NCBI GenBank assembly: GCA_030248295.1
Contig: JASANH010000933.1
Span: 186,001 to 250,000, forward strand
Origin: Mesodorylaimus sp. YZB2_4
Taxonomy: Eukaryota; Nematoda; Enoplea; Dorylaimida; Dorylaimidae
Reading direction: 5' to 3'
Length of the DNA: 64,000 bases
Part shown: one piece after another, positions 47,950-59,593 of the stretch
Position numbering within the stretch: the first letter of the stretch is position 1
How the letters are laid out: each line of letters opens with the position of its first letter
The notes under the pieces: generated by a model
Database searches by the model: none
Told to the model about the DNA's origin: nothing
The model's input: only the letters and a program-made list of their open reading frames with translations
Translations under genes and position numbers: made by a program

Positions 47950-48939
47950 TCAACAGGATGCAATTGTTTCCACATGCGTCGATTTATTACAACTGAAAAT
48001 CTTATTGAAAGCAACCCGGAATGACTTACTCATGGTCAGGTAAATGAAAAAATTTGACGATGTATTTAGATTAAGAGCGAGAGCAACATAGGGCGCGAAA
48101 ATGGCACCTTTGGCGGGACTAACAAACCAGACGAGGACGAAATTCATTCCAGTGCCTGCACCCCAACAAACCAAATAGACGCAGCCTACCGTCATCATGA
48201 CTTTGAATGCGTGCAATTGTACTTTTCTGGCCCAACTTGATCGTTGCGTCTGATCCTCCCACTTTTTCCCCAAATATCGATACAAAACCGTTAAAATCGC
48301 GGTGACATATGCGAAAATTGTAATTCCGGCCGTGATGTTGCCTTTTATCGTAGACTCGGAACGATAATTAGGGTTAACGGCCAGAGTGTATTGGCACATG
48401 GGCAGCAAAGTTCCCGGGGAGTAGCTCAAGAAAATGAAAAATCCATGAACTAAATTACAACCCCAGCATAGGAGATTGATGGCAGTGATATATTTGCACG
48501 TGTCAAACAGCTTGTATCTGATCGGTATGGCCACGGCAGCCAGTCTATCAATACACAGTGCCAGAATGGCCCACATGGTCGCGCTGCTGGTCACGACAAG
48601 GGGTATCTGCAGAAAAAGGCAGTCCAATTGCGGGAGGACATCCGGTGTCTTGGTCACAGCATACAAGAACTTTCTAAAATTTTGAACGAATGTACTGAAC
48701 GCGTAGAGAGATTCTGCCACGGAGTGACTGAAAATGACGAACTGACTTTTGTTGTGCAGCTCTTTCGTCTTTGCAATGACTAACAGAACTAAAATATTGG
48801 TCACGACACCGACGGAAGCAACAATGCTGACCGCTAGGCTCAAAACCACCGAGCTTGACAGCAGCGACAAGGACTGACGATAAAGTGCCGATATAGGGCT
48901 GTCGGTGATATTGGACTCAGCAATAAGACTAGAATTCAT
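47950..48939 (-). CDS. Srsx-like 7TM receptor (GPCR cluster, member 3)
   Basis: Single exon, 329 aa from the ATG opening MNSSLIAESNITDS. Seven membrane segments. Marks shared with member 2: KTKELHNKSQFVIFSHSVAE, NFRKFLYAVTKTPDVLPQLD, ALCIDRLAAVAIPIRYK, TLLPMCQYTLAV, QRSSWARKVQLHAFKVMMTV and FAPYVALALNLNTSSNFFIY. It is clearly the closest relative of the gene at 42199, on the same strand, consistent with tandem duplication. Upstream in-frame codons exist but start with no signal-like sequence. Confidence 0.82.
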   Translation of the reverse strand: MNSSLIAESNITDSPISALYRQSLSLLSSSVVLSLAVSIVASVGVVTNILVLLVIAKTKELHNKSQFVIFSHSVAESLYAFSTFVQNFRKFLYAVTKTPDVLPQLDCLFLQIPLVVTSSATMWAILALCIDRLAAVAIPIRYKLFDTCKYITAINLLCWGCNLVHGFFIFLSYSPGTLLPMCQYTLAVNPNYRSESTIKGNITAGITIFAYVTAILTVLYRYLGKKWEDQTQRSSWARKVQLHAFKVMMTVGCVYLVCWGAGTGMNFVLVWFVSPAKGAIFAPYVALALNLNTSSNFFIYLTMSKSFRVAFNKIFSCNKSTHVETIASC

Positions 48940-50359
48940 GATGGGATCAGGGTACAGTTTGGCCAGTGGACGAGTCAGCAACAGACAAGGAGGATGAGTT
49001 AAAAAGGGGGTTGAAGACACCCTTAGTAAATTTCGATATTGTCATGAGTAAGGAGCACGCAAATATCCGTAGAGGCAATCATAAAGCTGATTAGCAGTGT
49101 GTTGCTGGCTCGAAGAAAGTCGCGCCTTGGACCTATCGTTGGAATGAAAAAGGTTATAAAAATTGTATACCCCCTTCAGGAGACGCCACATTCAGGATGA
49201 AGTTAGGCGGAGCAATACGGCGGACGATGGACTTCATTGAAAGGGGTGTTATGTATTCATCGGCTCTTACGCATTCATTAGCGCTGTTGTTGCCGTTTTG
49301 TTCTTTTGTTCGCCTTCCTCGATGCTTTAAAAAGATTTTAATTTTTATTGACTACACGCCACAAGTGAGAAAATGTCTTGTCCTCCATTTCTAGCACAAA
49401 ACGGTGTTGACGTCATAAACTACTTCGCACAAAAAAGCTATTTCCGAAGTTAAGGGTTTAGGGAGGTGCATGTTTTCGTTGACCCCGCTGTTGCTAACGA
49501 CAGCGAGAACTCACGTAGACGACGGTATTGCCGCCCACTTTTTGTCTCGCGGACGCGCCTCTAGCTCAAATCAGTGTATCGAACTTCGTCAGCTTTGCGC
49601 ATGTAAATTCGCTACTGCGCTGCACCAAAGGTGTGGCGCAGTAAAGTATCTTGCCACCTGCGGACACCTATTCACAGATACAGGTTATGAGAAATGACGA
49701 GGAGCTTAGGCGGCAGAACCGACCGCACTACAGTAGCCAAAATTCGTCGAGACTGAACGTAGGAGACTGAAGTGTGTCTACGAAGCATGCGGCCAGGGTG
49801 AGGAGAAGCACTTGCACAAGAGCAAGCTCGTCCTAGGATGAGCTTACTCTGGTGGTGGTGATTTTTGCCACCCAGAGCGTTTCGTGGGGTCGCACAACCA
49901 AAAGTCGGGCTTTATGCACTTGACTGGAAACTCCTGAAAGAATCACTCAATATCAAGTTTTAAGAGGAACGACCGGGCCAGGACCATGCAATGCTGAATC
50001 AGTCTCTGATAAGGGTGTCAAGAGACTACTTATTGAAGTGAGAGCTCAAACGCCAGACCCAGTAGTGTGGACTAATCTGGCAAGCTCTTTAAAGCATCTC
50101 TACTGTATGTACTCTTCAAAATGATGGGTAAGGTAAGTTGCTTGGTATGCGACTCCCCCACTTCTTACCACGTTATTACTACACACTGTAATACGGTACA
50201 TAAGCTACAGACAACCAGACATTTTAGGCTTACATGAGTTATTCCACACAAGTTTCCTCTACCAACGCAAGCAACTTTATAGCAGCCTGTCAACGCAAAT
50301 GTTGTCTTTTCGTGAGCTTGTAATAAGTACACGCTGGGCAGTGAGCTCCGAATGGGTCC
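48940..50359. other. intergenic, no supported gene
   Basis: Between the receptor and the ABCB gene, both on minus. No RNA gene or repeat family recognised. Confidence 0.4.
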
Positions 50360-52977
50360 CTAGAAACCAGCAAGAGTTTCACTTTCAGTTCCTCTAATGC
50401 TAGACTGGGTACCTTGTTCCAGAATCCGTCCTTTCTTCAACACGGCAATGTGATCTGCGCTTTGAATCGTCGATAGTCGATGCGCCACGACAATGCACAT
50501 GCGACCCATGCGCGCTTTGTCTAGCGCTTCTTGGACGATCTAAAACAACAAAATCGCACAAAAAGTAGCTGTACTGTACATCATGCGTTCGGACCAAAAA
50601 GAGGGCGCTTTCAACATGACTCACTTTTTCATTTTCTGTGTCCAAAGCCAATGTAGCTTCATCGAGTATCAAAACTCTTGGATTTCTTACGAGAGCCCGC
50701 GCGATAGCAACACGCTGCTTTTGACCTCCAGATAGCTGCACTCCTTTTTCGCCAACTCTCGTATTGTAACCCTGCAGAAAGGCGTCGTGAGCAGAAGTGC
50801 CAAGTACTTTTCCAAGATTACCTCGGGCAAACTGATCACGAACTCATCAATATTGGCCAATGTGGATGCCTCCACGATCTGATCATGATCGATTCCATCC
50901 AGGCCATACGCTATATTTTCTGCAATACTGCAGTCGAAAAGAGTCGGCTCTTGGTTCACTAGCGCGATTTGCTCCCTGAGGAATTGGAGATTAAAAGTTC
51001 TTATATCGCTATCATTGATTAGCTGTAAAAAAAGAGAGTAAATATGTTAAACTTTCTGACAAAGAGAAAGCTCAATTTTTACTATGCGTCCGTCAACTGG
51101 ATCGTAAAATCTTTCCATTAAACTGATAACAGTGCTTTTCCCACATCCCGACGAGCCGACTAATGCTGCCGTTTTGTCCATAGGTACTCGTAAATACAAC
51201 CATCGTAAGACTGGCGCGTTCAAACGTGTTGGGTACGTGAAGTGAATGTTGTCGAGTGTAATTGCCCCCTTCAATTCCTGTATTAGAATCACATGGATCA
51301 GTGTTTGGTATGATAAGAGATAATCTGGTGCGCCCTACCTTTCTTAGTCCTCCAACAGCAGCGCTATCGATTTTGGGCTTTTCATTGATTAATTTCATCA
51401 GGAGACCAGCGGCTATACGGGCTTTGAACATTTCGGGGACGTATGCAGTTGCCCAGGCGATCGTGGTGCCACAAAATAGAATTACAAAGAACACTCTGAA
51501 ATGCCAAATTTTAGCACGCCTTCTCGTCCGAATAAGCACTTCGACAGGTCACTTACTTGAAAACTTCCAATGGCTCCATGTCTCCAGTCATGACTAAATA
51601 GCCCCCGAATCTGAAGCAGGCAGCGTAGAAGAAGAAAATAATGCACTGCGAGAAAGAGTAAGTGCCGGCTCGAACATGACAATTGCGAATAGCTTGTTTG
51701 TAAGGTTTCTGCAATGTATGACAAAATTTTTCGAAAACTGGCATTTCGCAGGTAAGTGACTGCACAGTTCGAATGGTTTCGATTGCTTCAGCTGCTGTCT
51801 GAAACGGTTTACATTTGTTGTCATAAAGCTGCACTATTGGCATGAGATTACCTGGCCCGCCTGTTCCAGCAATAAGGTGTCTCCATTTTCATTTCGCTCC
51901 CTCATTTTCAACGCTATGAGTGTCCCAAATGCATGCAAAGGCAGAATACGCAGCATTAGAAGCGTTAGCTTCCATCCGTAAATGAACCCGATGACGATGG
52001 CTGTAAGCATCGAAATTAGTGAAGTCAGAATCGAACCCAACCTCATGTTTATTGCCTAAATGTAAAAGCTAAAAGACACTGTTACTCTGATTATATGATC
52101 GCTTACCCCCTTGATCACGGGAACATCTGAAGCCAGTCTCACGCACAGCTTGCCCGACGATTGGGCCGAATTATCGAAATAAGTTGCATCTTGTCTCAAA
52201 ATGTTACTGAAGGCTTTCATGCGCATGCGCATAGTCAAGTTCTCGGGGGCGATTCCAAAAGAAGTAATCTAAAATTAAGACCTTGCTACGAAGCACACAT
52301 TCGAAGAAAGAGGACTTACATTCAAGATGTCTCCCAGTGCCATAATAACACCCACACAAAAAAAGGCCACGGAATAAATGGCGGACTCGTGTAATAATTG
52401 CTCGTTCGGTTTGCTGTAAACCTGGAAAATGGCTAGTAGAGGTAAAAGTCTAGTAAACAGGTCGCGACAACTCACTGAAAATATTTCTAAATACAGTAAG
52501 GAAAAGAGTGGGAAGCCTATACCGCGAAACGAAGCACCGATAAAACCGATCAGAATCGCCCACCGATGGGATTTCGCCATGATAAATATGTTCAATAAAT
52601 TTGATCGCTCCGCGTTTTCTTCCTGCGCAGCACAGAAAGGGCGATCAGGTGTCGAGATGACATAGCGTAGCGTGCTTGCCTTGGCTGCATTTTGCAATCG
52701 TTCAGTATCACTTTCAACAACCTTTCCCAACGACCGACTAATCTTCCTTGAAAGTACTGCGTCTTGTTCTATGCTTCCAAGCCGATCTCGGCTCAGGGTC
52801 CTCGACACCCGTCTTGTTCGTGGGAGCACACCCTTGGCTTGCTCGTCTGGACAGCTTGCGTCGGCTAGAGCAAAGCAGGCTTAGGATACTTATGGGTACA
52901 GAAAAAAATCTGCACTTACTTTCTTCGAACACATCTTCTTCGTCCTCCTCTTCTTCCAAATCCGCAGCGTTAGTCAT
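50360..52977 (-). CDS. ABCB-type transporter, C-terminal half (TMD2-NBD2), 11 exons
   Basis: Exons in translation order: 52977-52920, 52864-52476, 52421-52320, 52268-52107, 52055-51852, 51798-51557, 51495-51339, 51277-51083, 51022-50822, 50771-50625, 50539-50360; 678 aa from ATG 52977, fully in frame. The acidic linker [14 protein letters not shown] leads into six membrane helices (for example [20 protein letters not shown]), [18 protein letters not shown], then NBD2 with Walker [11 protein letters not shown]-loop [20 protein letters not shown], signature [17 protein letters not shown], Walker B VLILDEAT and H-loop [10 protein letters not shown]-glycoprotein-like export pump by family. Oddities: the usual DEATSALD reads DEATLALD, and the C-terminus ends soon after EQGTQ with no final helix. 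An in-frame TAG lies 4 bases above the ATG. It could work as a half transporter or be part of a decayed full-length gene. Confidence 0.8.
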
Positions 52978-52980
52978 AGT

Positions 52981-53337
52981 CTAGGCGATGACGATGTCGT
53001 GATAGAGACCTTTTTTCCGCATTAGTTCCTCGTGGGTACCCATCTCGGAGATTCGTCCTCCCTTGAGTGCGATGATTCTATCAGCATTTCTGATTGTAGA
53101 TAATCTGTGTGCGACCACCGCAGTCGTGCGTCCATGTCGAGCCTTGTCCAATGCCTCTTTCACAGTGCTTTCACTTTCTGAATCCAAAGCTGATGTAGCC
53201 TCGTCCAGCAGTAGGATCATGGGCTTGCGAAGCAAGGCCCGTGCAATCGCTATCCTTTGTTTCTGCCCTCCTGATAGTTGCGTGCCTCTTTCTCCAACTC
53301 GGGTTCGGTTTGCGTCAGCCGCTCCATAGCCTTTCTT
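52981..53337 (-). pseudogene. C-terminal third of ABCB NBD1, cut off by TAG
   Basis: Minus-strand frame with [53 protein letters not shown] and [19 protein letters not shown], then TAG at 52983-52981. This is the signature, Walker B, D-loop and H-loop part of a first ABCB nucleotide-binding domain. The next codons (TMTNAADL...) run straight into the linker of the downstream half, so TAG stands where the family usually has CAG. No Walker A, Q-loop or first membrane domain was found up to 55 kb; the frame above GERG ([11 protein letters not shown]) is not normal ABC sequence. The 5' half of the gene is lost or displaced. Confidence 0.75.
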
Positions 53338-55052
53338 CGTCTCTGTTGGACGGAGAAGAGAAGTTTCACTTGATCGTCGATCCGTGTTCTTGGAAAACAG
53401 GGACATGATTGCACCGCATGCGAGACAGTCGAGCTTGCCAATGGCCTTGGCGCTTTGAGAGCCTTCGCATGAATAAAATAGACTTTTATGTTGGAAAAGA
53501 CTGCTGCCTTCTTCCTGTTTTATTTTGTTAGCACATCGTAAGAGATTCAAATGCGCGCCTTGCCTCTGCTGTATTCATTCTTCTTATCAATTCTGCACAG
53601 CTGCGACAAAATGAGCTTTTTTATGGCGTCTAAATGAGCGGGAAAGGTCAGATTGAGAAAAAATGTTTTATACGGGGAAACTCCAGTTTTACAGATCCAG
53701 CTAAAAGTAATTTGCATTTATGCACTCTAGTCTACGGAGCGGTGTTCGTCTGAACTTTACTGCATCAACTAAAAACAGTGCAAACAAATACAGCCTCGGC
53801 AGTAACTAATAAGCTAATTTTATCAAGCAGACGCCAGGTTTAGCTTGTTCTGAACTTACAGTATATCACCAATATTGATAGTTTTAAAGGTTTACGTCCA
53901 TAGAGTTGTTTAATAAACTATCACCCAGTGGACACGGCGGAGTGTGGAGGGCGTGTATATTCTCAAAGAAAACGGGTTGAAAGTTCCCTGGGGGGAACTG
54001 GGGGAAAGAGTGGTCCCTACTTCTACCCTGTGCCCATACATGTCTAAAGTGTGTGTGCGGGTATTTTAAAACCCATCTACGACCAGCTGATGCCATTTTA
54101 AATGGGCTGTTGCTAGAATTCTTCATCTAGCTGATTCGCGCATCCACCAGCTCTCTACACAGAGCCGTTCTTTTCCATTGCTTCCTTTCTTCTTATGTAA
54201 CGGCTTTTCTGGCCATTCTAACCATAGTGCCGCATGACGAACCGTATTATGCTAGCTAGAAACCATCTATCTTATGCTCATACTTTTATGCACAGGCTAG
54301 GGTATTTCTATTTTGGGGCAACAATTTCTTTTTTTGGCCTCTGTTATACCCTCTATATCTCTCTAACCCCCAAAATACGCAGCAGTGTTTGCACTGCCCC
54401 ATGCGGTGAACTCCAAGCTTGAGAGGAGGCGGACCTCATTCTGTGACTTCGAGGTTGCAGTATGTCATAAGTATGCTCGAAACCTTGAAGCATTACATCC
54501 CCCGTTACCTTCCCCGTATTATCGATCTGTTCGTGGCCTCTCAATCTCTTCCTTTCAATAATAAATCAATTAAAATCAGGTAGGCTCTAGAGTTTATTCT
54601 TGAAGGGGCACAAAATATGTGGGCGAAGTCACGCTTGAACTTCCTGGTCTGAATCTATCTGCGAACAGGCTCTAAGGTGCCTCGGGAACCCATGACGCAG
54701 TGGAAACTTTTGCGTCACGGCGCAAGTGTGAAAATTACTGCTTCCACGAAAGATCTGTTGCGTTAATTAGAGACTGGTGAGAAAATCACACCCACTCGAT
54801 TTGATGAGTTCACTTCCGAATGATAGAATGAGCTCTCACGGGCTACGTTACACGAGTATATCAACAAAGTTTCGCAAATAAACACGTACTATAAGTGCTC
54901 TACCATAAAATTCTTCACCACAAGACACGTAATCTCTTATTGTTCTGTGTCTAATCAGCAGATATTTTTGACCATGATCAATGGGATCATTAGAAAGCGG
55001 AGCATCGTGGGGAACAGTCTACGCAATCCCCTAATAAACACGGTATTGAAAT
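53338..55052. other. intergenic, no supported gene
   Basis: Searched by eye for the missing ABCB N-terminal half (Walker A, TMD1) on minus; nothing found. Confidence 0.5.
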
Positions 55053-56045
55053 TTAAAAAACTAAAGAAACTGAGTTCGTAATGAATTTTGCACAAAGCAT
55101 AGTTTTGCATGCTTTCCTAAAACGTCTATTTAAACCGAAATAAATAAAAAAGTGCGATGCCGTGTTGACAATTTGTACAAGAGCTATGTATGGGGCAGCA
55201 GCAGTGACCAGTGCTGGACTAGCATACCAACTGAGAGCGTACGTGGTCCCTTGCCCTATGCCCCACGAGACCACGAAGACGCACCCGACAGTCATCATCA
55301 TCCTGAATGCCCCCATCTGCACTTGACGCGCCCAATTGCTCCTTTGGGCCTCGTTCAACCATTTTGTACCCCAGTAACGAAAGCACACGAATCCTATGGC
55401 CACCGCGTAGGACACGATTGTCAGGGAAATGAGTATCTGGCTCTCCAAAGCTTCTGCTAAACGATAGTTCAGGTGAAATGCCAGTCCGAACTGGCACAGG
55501 GTCAATACATCAGACATGTTGATACCCACGAACATGAATGGAACATGAGCCAGGACTATGCCCCACGTCATCCCGTTCAGCATGATGATGTATTTTTTAG
55601 GATTTAAAGTTTTATAAACGATTGGTGCGCCTACGGCGAGAAGCCGATCAAAGCACAGGGCCAATATGGATAGCACTGCCACCTTGCTGGACACTACTAG
55701 CGGTAGTAAGATGGGCATGCAGTCGAGACGAGTGATCACGTCGGGGGTCTTGCGGACGGCGTATATGAACTTCCGAAAATTGTTCATAAAAGTTGTTGAG
55801 GCGAAGAGAAATTCGGCCAAAGAGTGACTGAAAATCACATATTGGCTCTTATTATGGAGTTCCTTTTCATATATGATAATCAGCATGACGAGGGCGTTTG
55901 TGACAGCGGCTGTGAAAGATAAAATACTGACTGCCAGGTTCGGATTTGTAGCTCTTAAGAGCATCATCAGGCTCTGCTGTTGGATTGCTTCCAGCGCGGA
56001 GCCATTGACAGTCTGATTGGTGTCCAGACTCGTGTTCATCGCCAT
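55053..56045 (-). CDS. Srsx-like 7TM receptor (GPCR cluster, member 4)
   Basis: Single exon, 330 aa (MAMNTSLDTNQTVNGS start with N-glycosylation sites). Segments: NLAVSILSFTAAVTNALVML, KELHNKSQYVIFSHSLAEFL, ILALCFDRLLAVGAPIVYK, GIVLAHVPFMF, TLCQFGLAF, GAFRMMMTVGCVFVVSWGIG and APYIALVQIVNTASHFFIYF. TM7 carries NTASHFF in place of the NPxxY motif, as in member 5. It groups with the truncated copy at 36116 and member 5 rather than with members 2 and 3. Confidence 0.82.
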   Translation of the reverse strand: MAMNTSLDTNQTVNGSALEAIQQQSLMMLLRATNPNLAVSILSFTAAVTNALVMLIIIYEKELHNKSQYVIFSHSLAEFLFASTTFMNNFRKFIYAVRKTPDVITRLDCMPILLPLVVSSKVAVLSILALCFDRLLAVGAPIVYKTLNPKKYIIMLNGMTWGIVLAHVPFMFVGINMSDVLTLCQFGLAFHLNYRLAEALESQILISLTIVSYAVAIGFVCFRYWGTKWLNEAQRSNWARQVQMGAFRMMMTVGCVFVVSWGIGQGTTYALSWYASPALVTAAAPYIALVQIVNTASHFFIYFGLNRRFRKACKTMLCAKFITNSVSLVF

Positions 56046-57725
56046 CGCTCGATTAGTCTCTCCTGAAACCAGCGCCGTGATTACGAGCGTGCCCAGCGGC
56101 CCTTACATTTTGCATTGGGGCAGAGAAAGCGAATCATTCAGATCCGTTCTGGGGGCGTAAATACGCCACCCACTGCCAGGGGGATCAAAGACTAACAAGT
56201 AAGATGATAAGTGTGTCTGAACCGACGGTTTCGAGAATGGACTAAGTTTAAATTGCAAAATTCTTGCTAGAAATTTTAGCACAAAGTCTAATTAGTAGTC
56301 TTATTGTTTGATAAATGTGCCTTATTGCATGAAATCCTCATATACGCCACTTCTACACTGAGCGGCGAATATGTATGGCTCTGATAAGATCAGGAGTCGA
56401 CCAGGGACAGGAATAACTGACACTGACAAAGAAGAAAATATAAATTGCCTGAAGCACAATGAATCTTGTGATCTAGCCAGAGAAACCTTGTGCCATTGAC
56501 GAAACTTACTCAGGGTTACAATTTGCACGGACTTGGAACACAGAATTCAAAACGTCCTCTCTTTTCTCAACTCGATCCTTTCTGATCGGAGGATGAATCT
56601 GTGAGAGTCAGCCGACACAGGAGGGGCTTTTGTAGGGACACGAGTAAAGAGCGATCGTTAAAAAAATGTCCCCAGACGAGTAATTACCCCTAGAAGCTGT
56701 CTGCCCAGACTAATCTCGTCCTTGTACAAGCCCCAGCCAGTCCCACCAAGGTTTTTCCGATATCAAAAATCAAATTAACATCGATTGTTCTACAAAGAAG
56801 GTCAGGTGTCAAACATAAACTAAGAAAAAACCACTTTACTCAAACGAATCTTCAACTAACGAAGAGGAGTGGCCATGTTGCTCCATTTAGGCCATACGCC
56901 TTTGTTCTGGAGGGGCTACCTGTTTTTATGAACAACGACTTCGCTCCCCTTGACATTTTAGATTGAGATACATAAGACGATAAAAATGGAATGAAGGCCA
57001 TCAACTCCGCTGGTTTGAAAACTTCGTTTAAGTCTAAGGGCAGTTCAACGAGGTAAACAGCATCCTTTGTGCTCACGACTAAATCTTGGTGCTGTGAGTA
57101 TGCTAATGAATACAGATTTTCGAGTTATGACCTCCTTCATATCCCCACGTAAAGCATGGCAGATTAGCTACATCTTGGAAATTCAAATTATCCAGGCTAG
57201 CTCATCGATCAGGGCATAATTAGGCTTACTTTACCCGTACTCGCGTCGTGTGATATGTGGGATGTTCGAATAACAAGACGTCTTACGCAGATCACTTTAT
57301 TCATCACGAGATGGACAAGATAATTCTCATTGTCGCATTTTAATTATACTTAAATTGCTCGTCAAGTCATTTTGCACAGACATCTGAAGCGACGCAATGC
57401 CCAACAGGTGCAGTCAAGACGGCCTATAGTAGTACCTTTTGGGCCATCGTCATTGTTACTCAAAAGGGTAGTAGGCAATAAGTAGGTTCTGCTGAAGACG
57501 TACGAGCGCATGGCCTTTCAAACAGGACTAATGACCAAGAAAGTTGAATTTCCTAAATCGTTAGACCACGACACCGAGTACACACTGTATGTGCTTACGT
57601 ATATATGTGAACACATGCTCGTACATACGATCTCGTATATACACAGTAGTCACGTTCACGTTCATCACAACATCACATCACTATCCGTAAGTGAAAAGAC
57701 GAGGTGCTCCTTCTCACACTATACG
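56046..57725. other. intergenic, no supported gene
   Basis: Only short frames without recognisable motifs. Confidence 0.4.
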
Positions 57726-57812
57726 TAGACGATTACCCGGCCGGGAGTCGAACCTCGCCAGTAATGCACTGGAGAAACAGACGCCTAACCACCTGGGTCA
57801 CGGCGAGTCCTC
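57726..57812 (-). repeat. tRNA-like SINE head (family B related), copy 5
   Basis: On minus: GTGACCCAGGTGGTTAGGCG (A box region) and GAGGTTCGACTCCCGGCCGG (B box). The body blocks of the other family B copies are not present, so this may be a related family or a lone head. Confidence 0.5.
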
Positions 57813-57868
57813 AGCATCCCTTCAAATGTTACTGAACAATCAAATAACACTTCACATCTCTCACCAAG

Positions 57869-58843
57869 CTACAATGACGAAACAGTAGTCGTCATTTTTT
57901 TTCCAAACAAAACCTTCTTACACGATTTTCGAAATGTCTTACTCAAAGAGACATAAACGAAAAAGTGCGATGCAGTGTTCACCGCCGCTAAAAGTGCAAT
58001 GTAGGGGCCATAGGTGGAAATGATGGGCTTACTAGCTTTCCAAGTTAGTAATAAACCAGCAATTTGACCGAGCCCCCAGCAAGTCAAGTAGATGAACCCT
58101 ACTGTCATCATCATTTTAAACGCCCCCAACTGCACTTGACGCGCCCAAGTGGCTCGTTGAACTTGATCGTGCCATTTAGTGCCCCAATATCTGACAGACA
58201 CTATAGCTATAGCCAGGGCGTAAACGACCACTGTCACACCACTCCAGATTTCTATTTCGACAGATTCTGCCGAAAGATAAGCAGCAGTGGCCACATAAGC
58301 GAATTGGCACATTGGCAAAACATTAGTCTTATCGAAACCCAAGAACATGAAGGGGACATGGGCAAGAACAGTCACCCAACAGACCTTATTCATCACCAAA
58401 ATGTACCTTCCCTGTCTGAGTTTCTTATAAAAAATGGGCGCACCCACAGCCAGCAGGCGGTCGACTCCCAGGGCGAGGATGGCTAAAACTGCCACCTTAC
58501 TAGATACTATGAGCGGCAATAAGCAGAACATGCAGTTGAGCCTATTGATCACGTCGTTCATGCCCATGGCGTGCAATAGGACTTTGCGCAAACTATTGAT
58601 ACAAGTGGATAGAGCGAAGAGAAACTCAGTCAGACCGTGGCTGAAGATGACGAGCTGACTGTTATTATGCAATTCTTTGGTTTTTGCGATGGTCAGCATC
58701 ACGATTCCGTTCGTGATCACGCCGATAAATGCAAAAATGCTCACCACCAAATTAGGCTTGAATGTGGCACTGAGCAGCGTAGTGGATAGCTCGGTGAGAT
58801 TGTCGGATGAATTGGAGTTGTTCGAGGCGGCCTCTGATGCCAT
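57869..58843 (-). CDS. Srsx-like 7TM receptor (GPCR cluster, member 5)
   Basis: Single exon, 324 aa from the ATG opening MASEAASNNSNSSDN; a non-AUG extension upstream is unlikely to be used. Segments: NLVVSIFAFIGVITNGIVML, KELHNNSQLVIFSHGLTEFL, ILALGVDRLLAVGAPIFYK, VTVLAHVPFMFLGF, VLPMCQFAYVA, GAFKMMMTVGFIYLTCWGLG, PYIALLAAVNTASHFFVYVS. Asn-rich glycosylated N-terminus. Best match in the window to the truncated plus-strand copy at 36116. Confidence 0.82.
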   Translation of the reverse strand: MASEAASNNSNSSDNLTELSTTLLSATFKPNLVVSIFAFIGVITNGIVMLTIAKTKELHNNSQLVIFSHGLTEFLFALSTCINSLRKVLLHAMGMNDVINRLNCMFCLLPLIVSSKVAVLAILALGVDRLLAVGAPIFYKKLRQGRYILVMNKVCWVTVLAHVPFMFLGFDKTNVLPMCQFAYVATAAYLSAESVEIEIWSGVTVVVYALAIAIVSVRYWGTKWHDQVQRATWARQVQLGAFKMMMTVGFIYLTCWGLGQIAGLLLTWKASKPIISTYGPYIALLAAVNTASHFFVYVSLSKTFRKSCKKVLFGKKMTTTVSSL

Positions 58844-59593
58844 TTTGAACTTCACGATGGCCTAAAAAACCACAATCTTTTTTTTTGCGGGGTCGCTGAT
58901 AATAATTGCTTGCTCATCAGTCGCTTATCAGATAGGTGCGAATCTTATCTGTTTCCCTGCCCTGGTGAAGATACCCTGGTGACACGGCCGTTCAATAGGA
59001 GAAACCAAATTAGGTTGAGTCACTCACTTGCAAGTCAGAACAATGACCAGGCAAGGAACTCAAGCCAAAAAGCTCGCCAGCCCACAAACCGTGCAAACGA
59101 GGAGTACCCTTCCTGACTTGGCTGAAGGAGGACGAGAGAAGTCAGTTTGGAGACCCCGCTGCCCCATTTCCCATCGGGTCTTTTTACTATTGTACGTCCG
59201 GCGATTTTCCGTCTGCTGTCGTGCAGTGACCAGTAGACTGTGGCTCCCCAGTTGACCCCACTCGAAACACCCCGCATGAGGGCGTAGAGGACTTGACATC
59301 AGTTTCCTCAAGCAATGGTCGGGCTTTGACCCAGCCGTGCTCTACACTTGAGGCAATCCATCGGGTAGCTCACACCTCTCCGCTCGAGGCGCATGATGAG
59401 CCTGGTAAACCACCATAGGCCAGGTCACAGGTGGGTGGGTTGGCCAATTTTAGATAGGACGCGCTGCATTAAGCCGAGTGCCTAATCATATCCTTCTTTG
59501 TTGTTGCTTGTTCCAGTGTGCTCGCATGGGCATCATACCGGAGTCCCGAGATAGAATACGGTATATGTAAGGCATTCTCGCTTCTGTATATTT

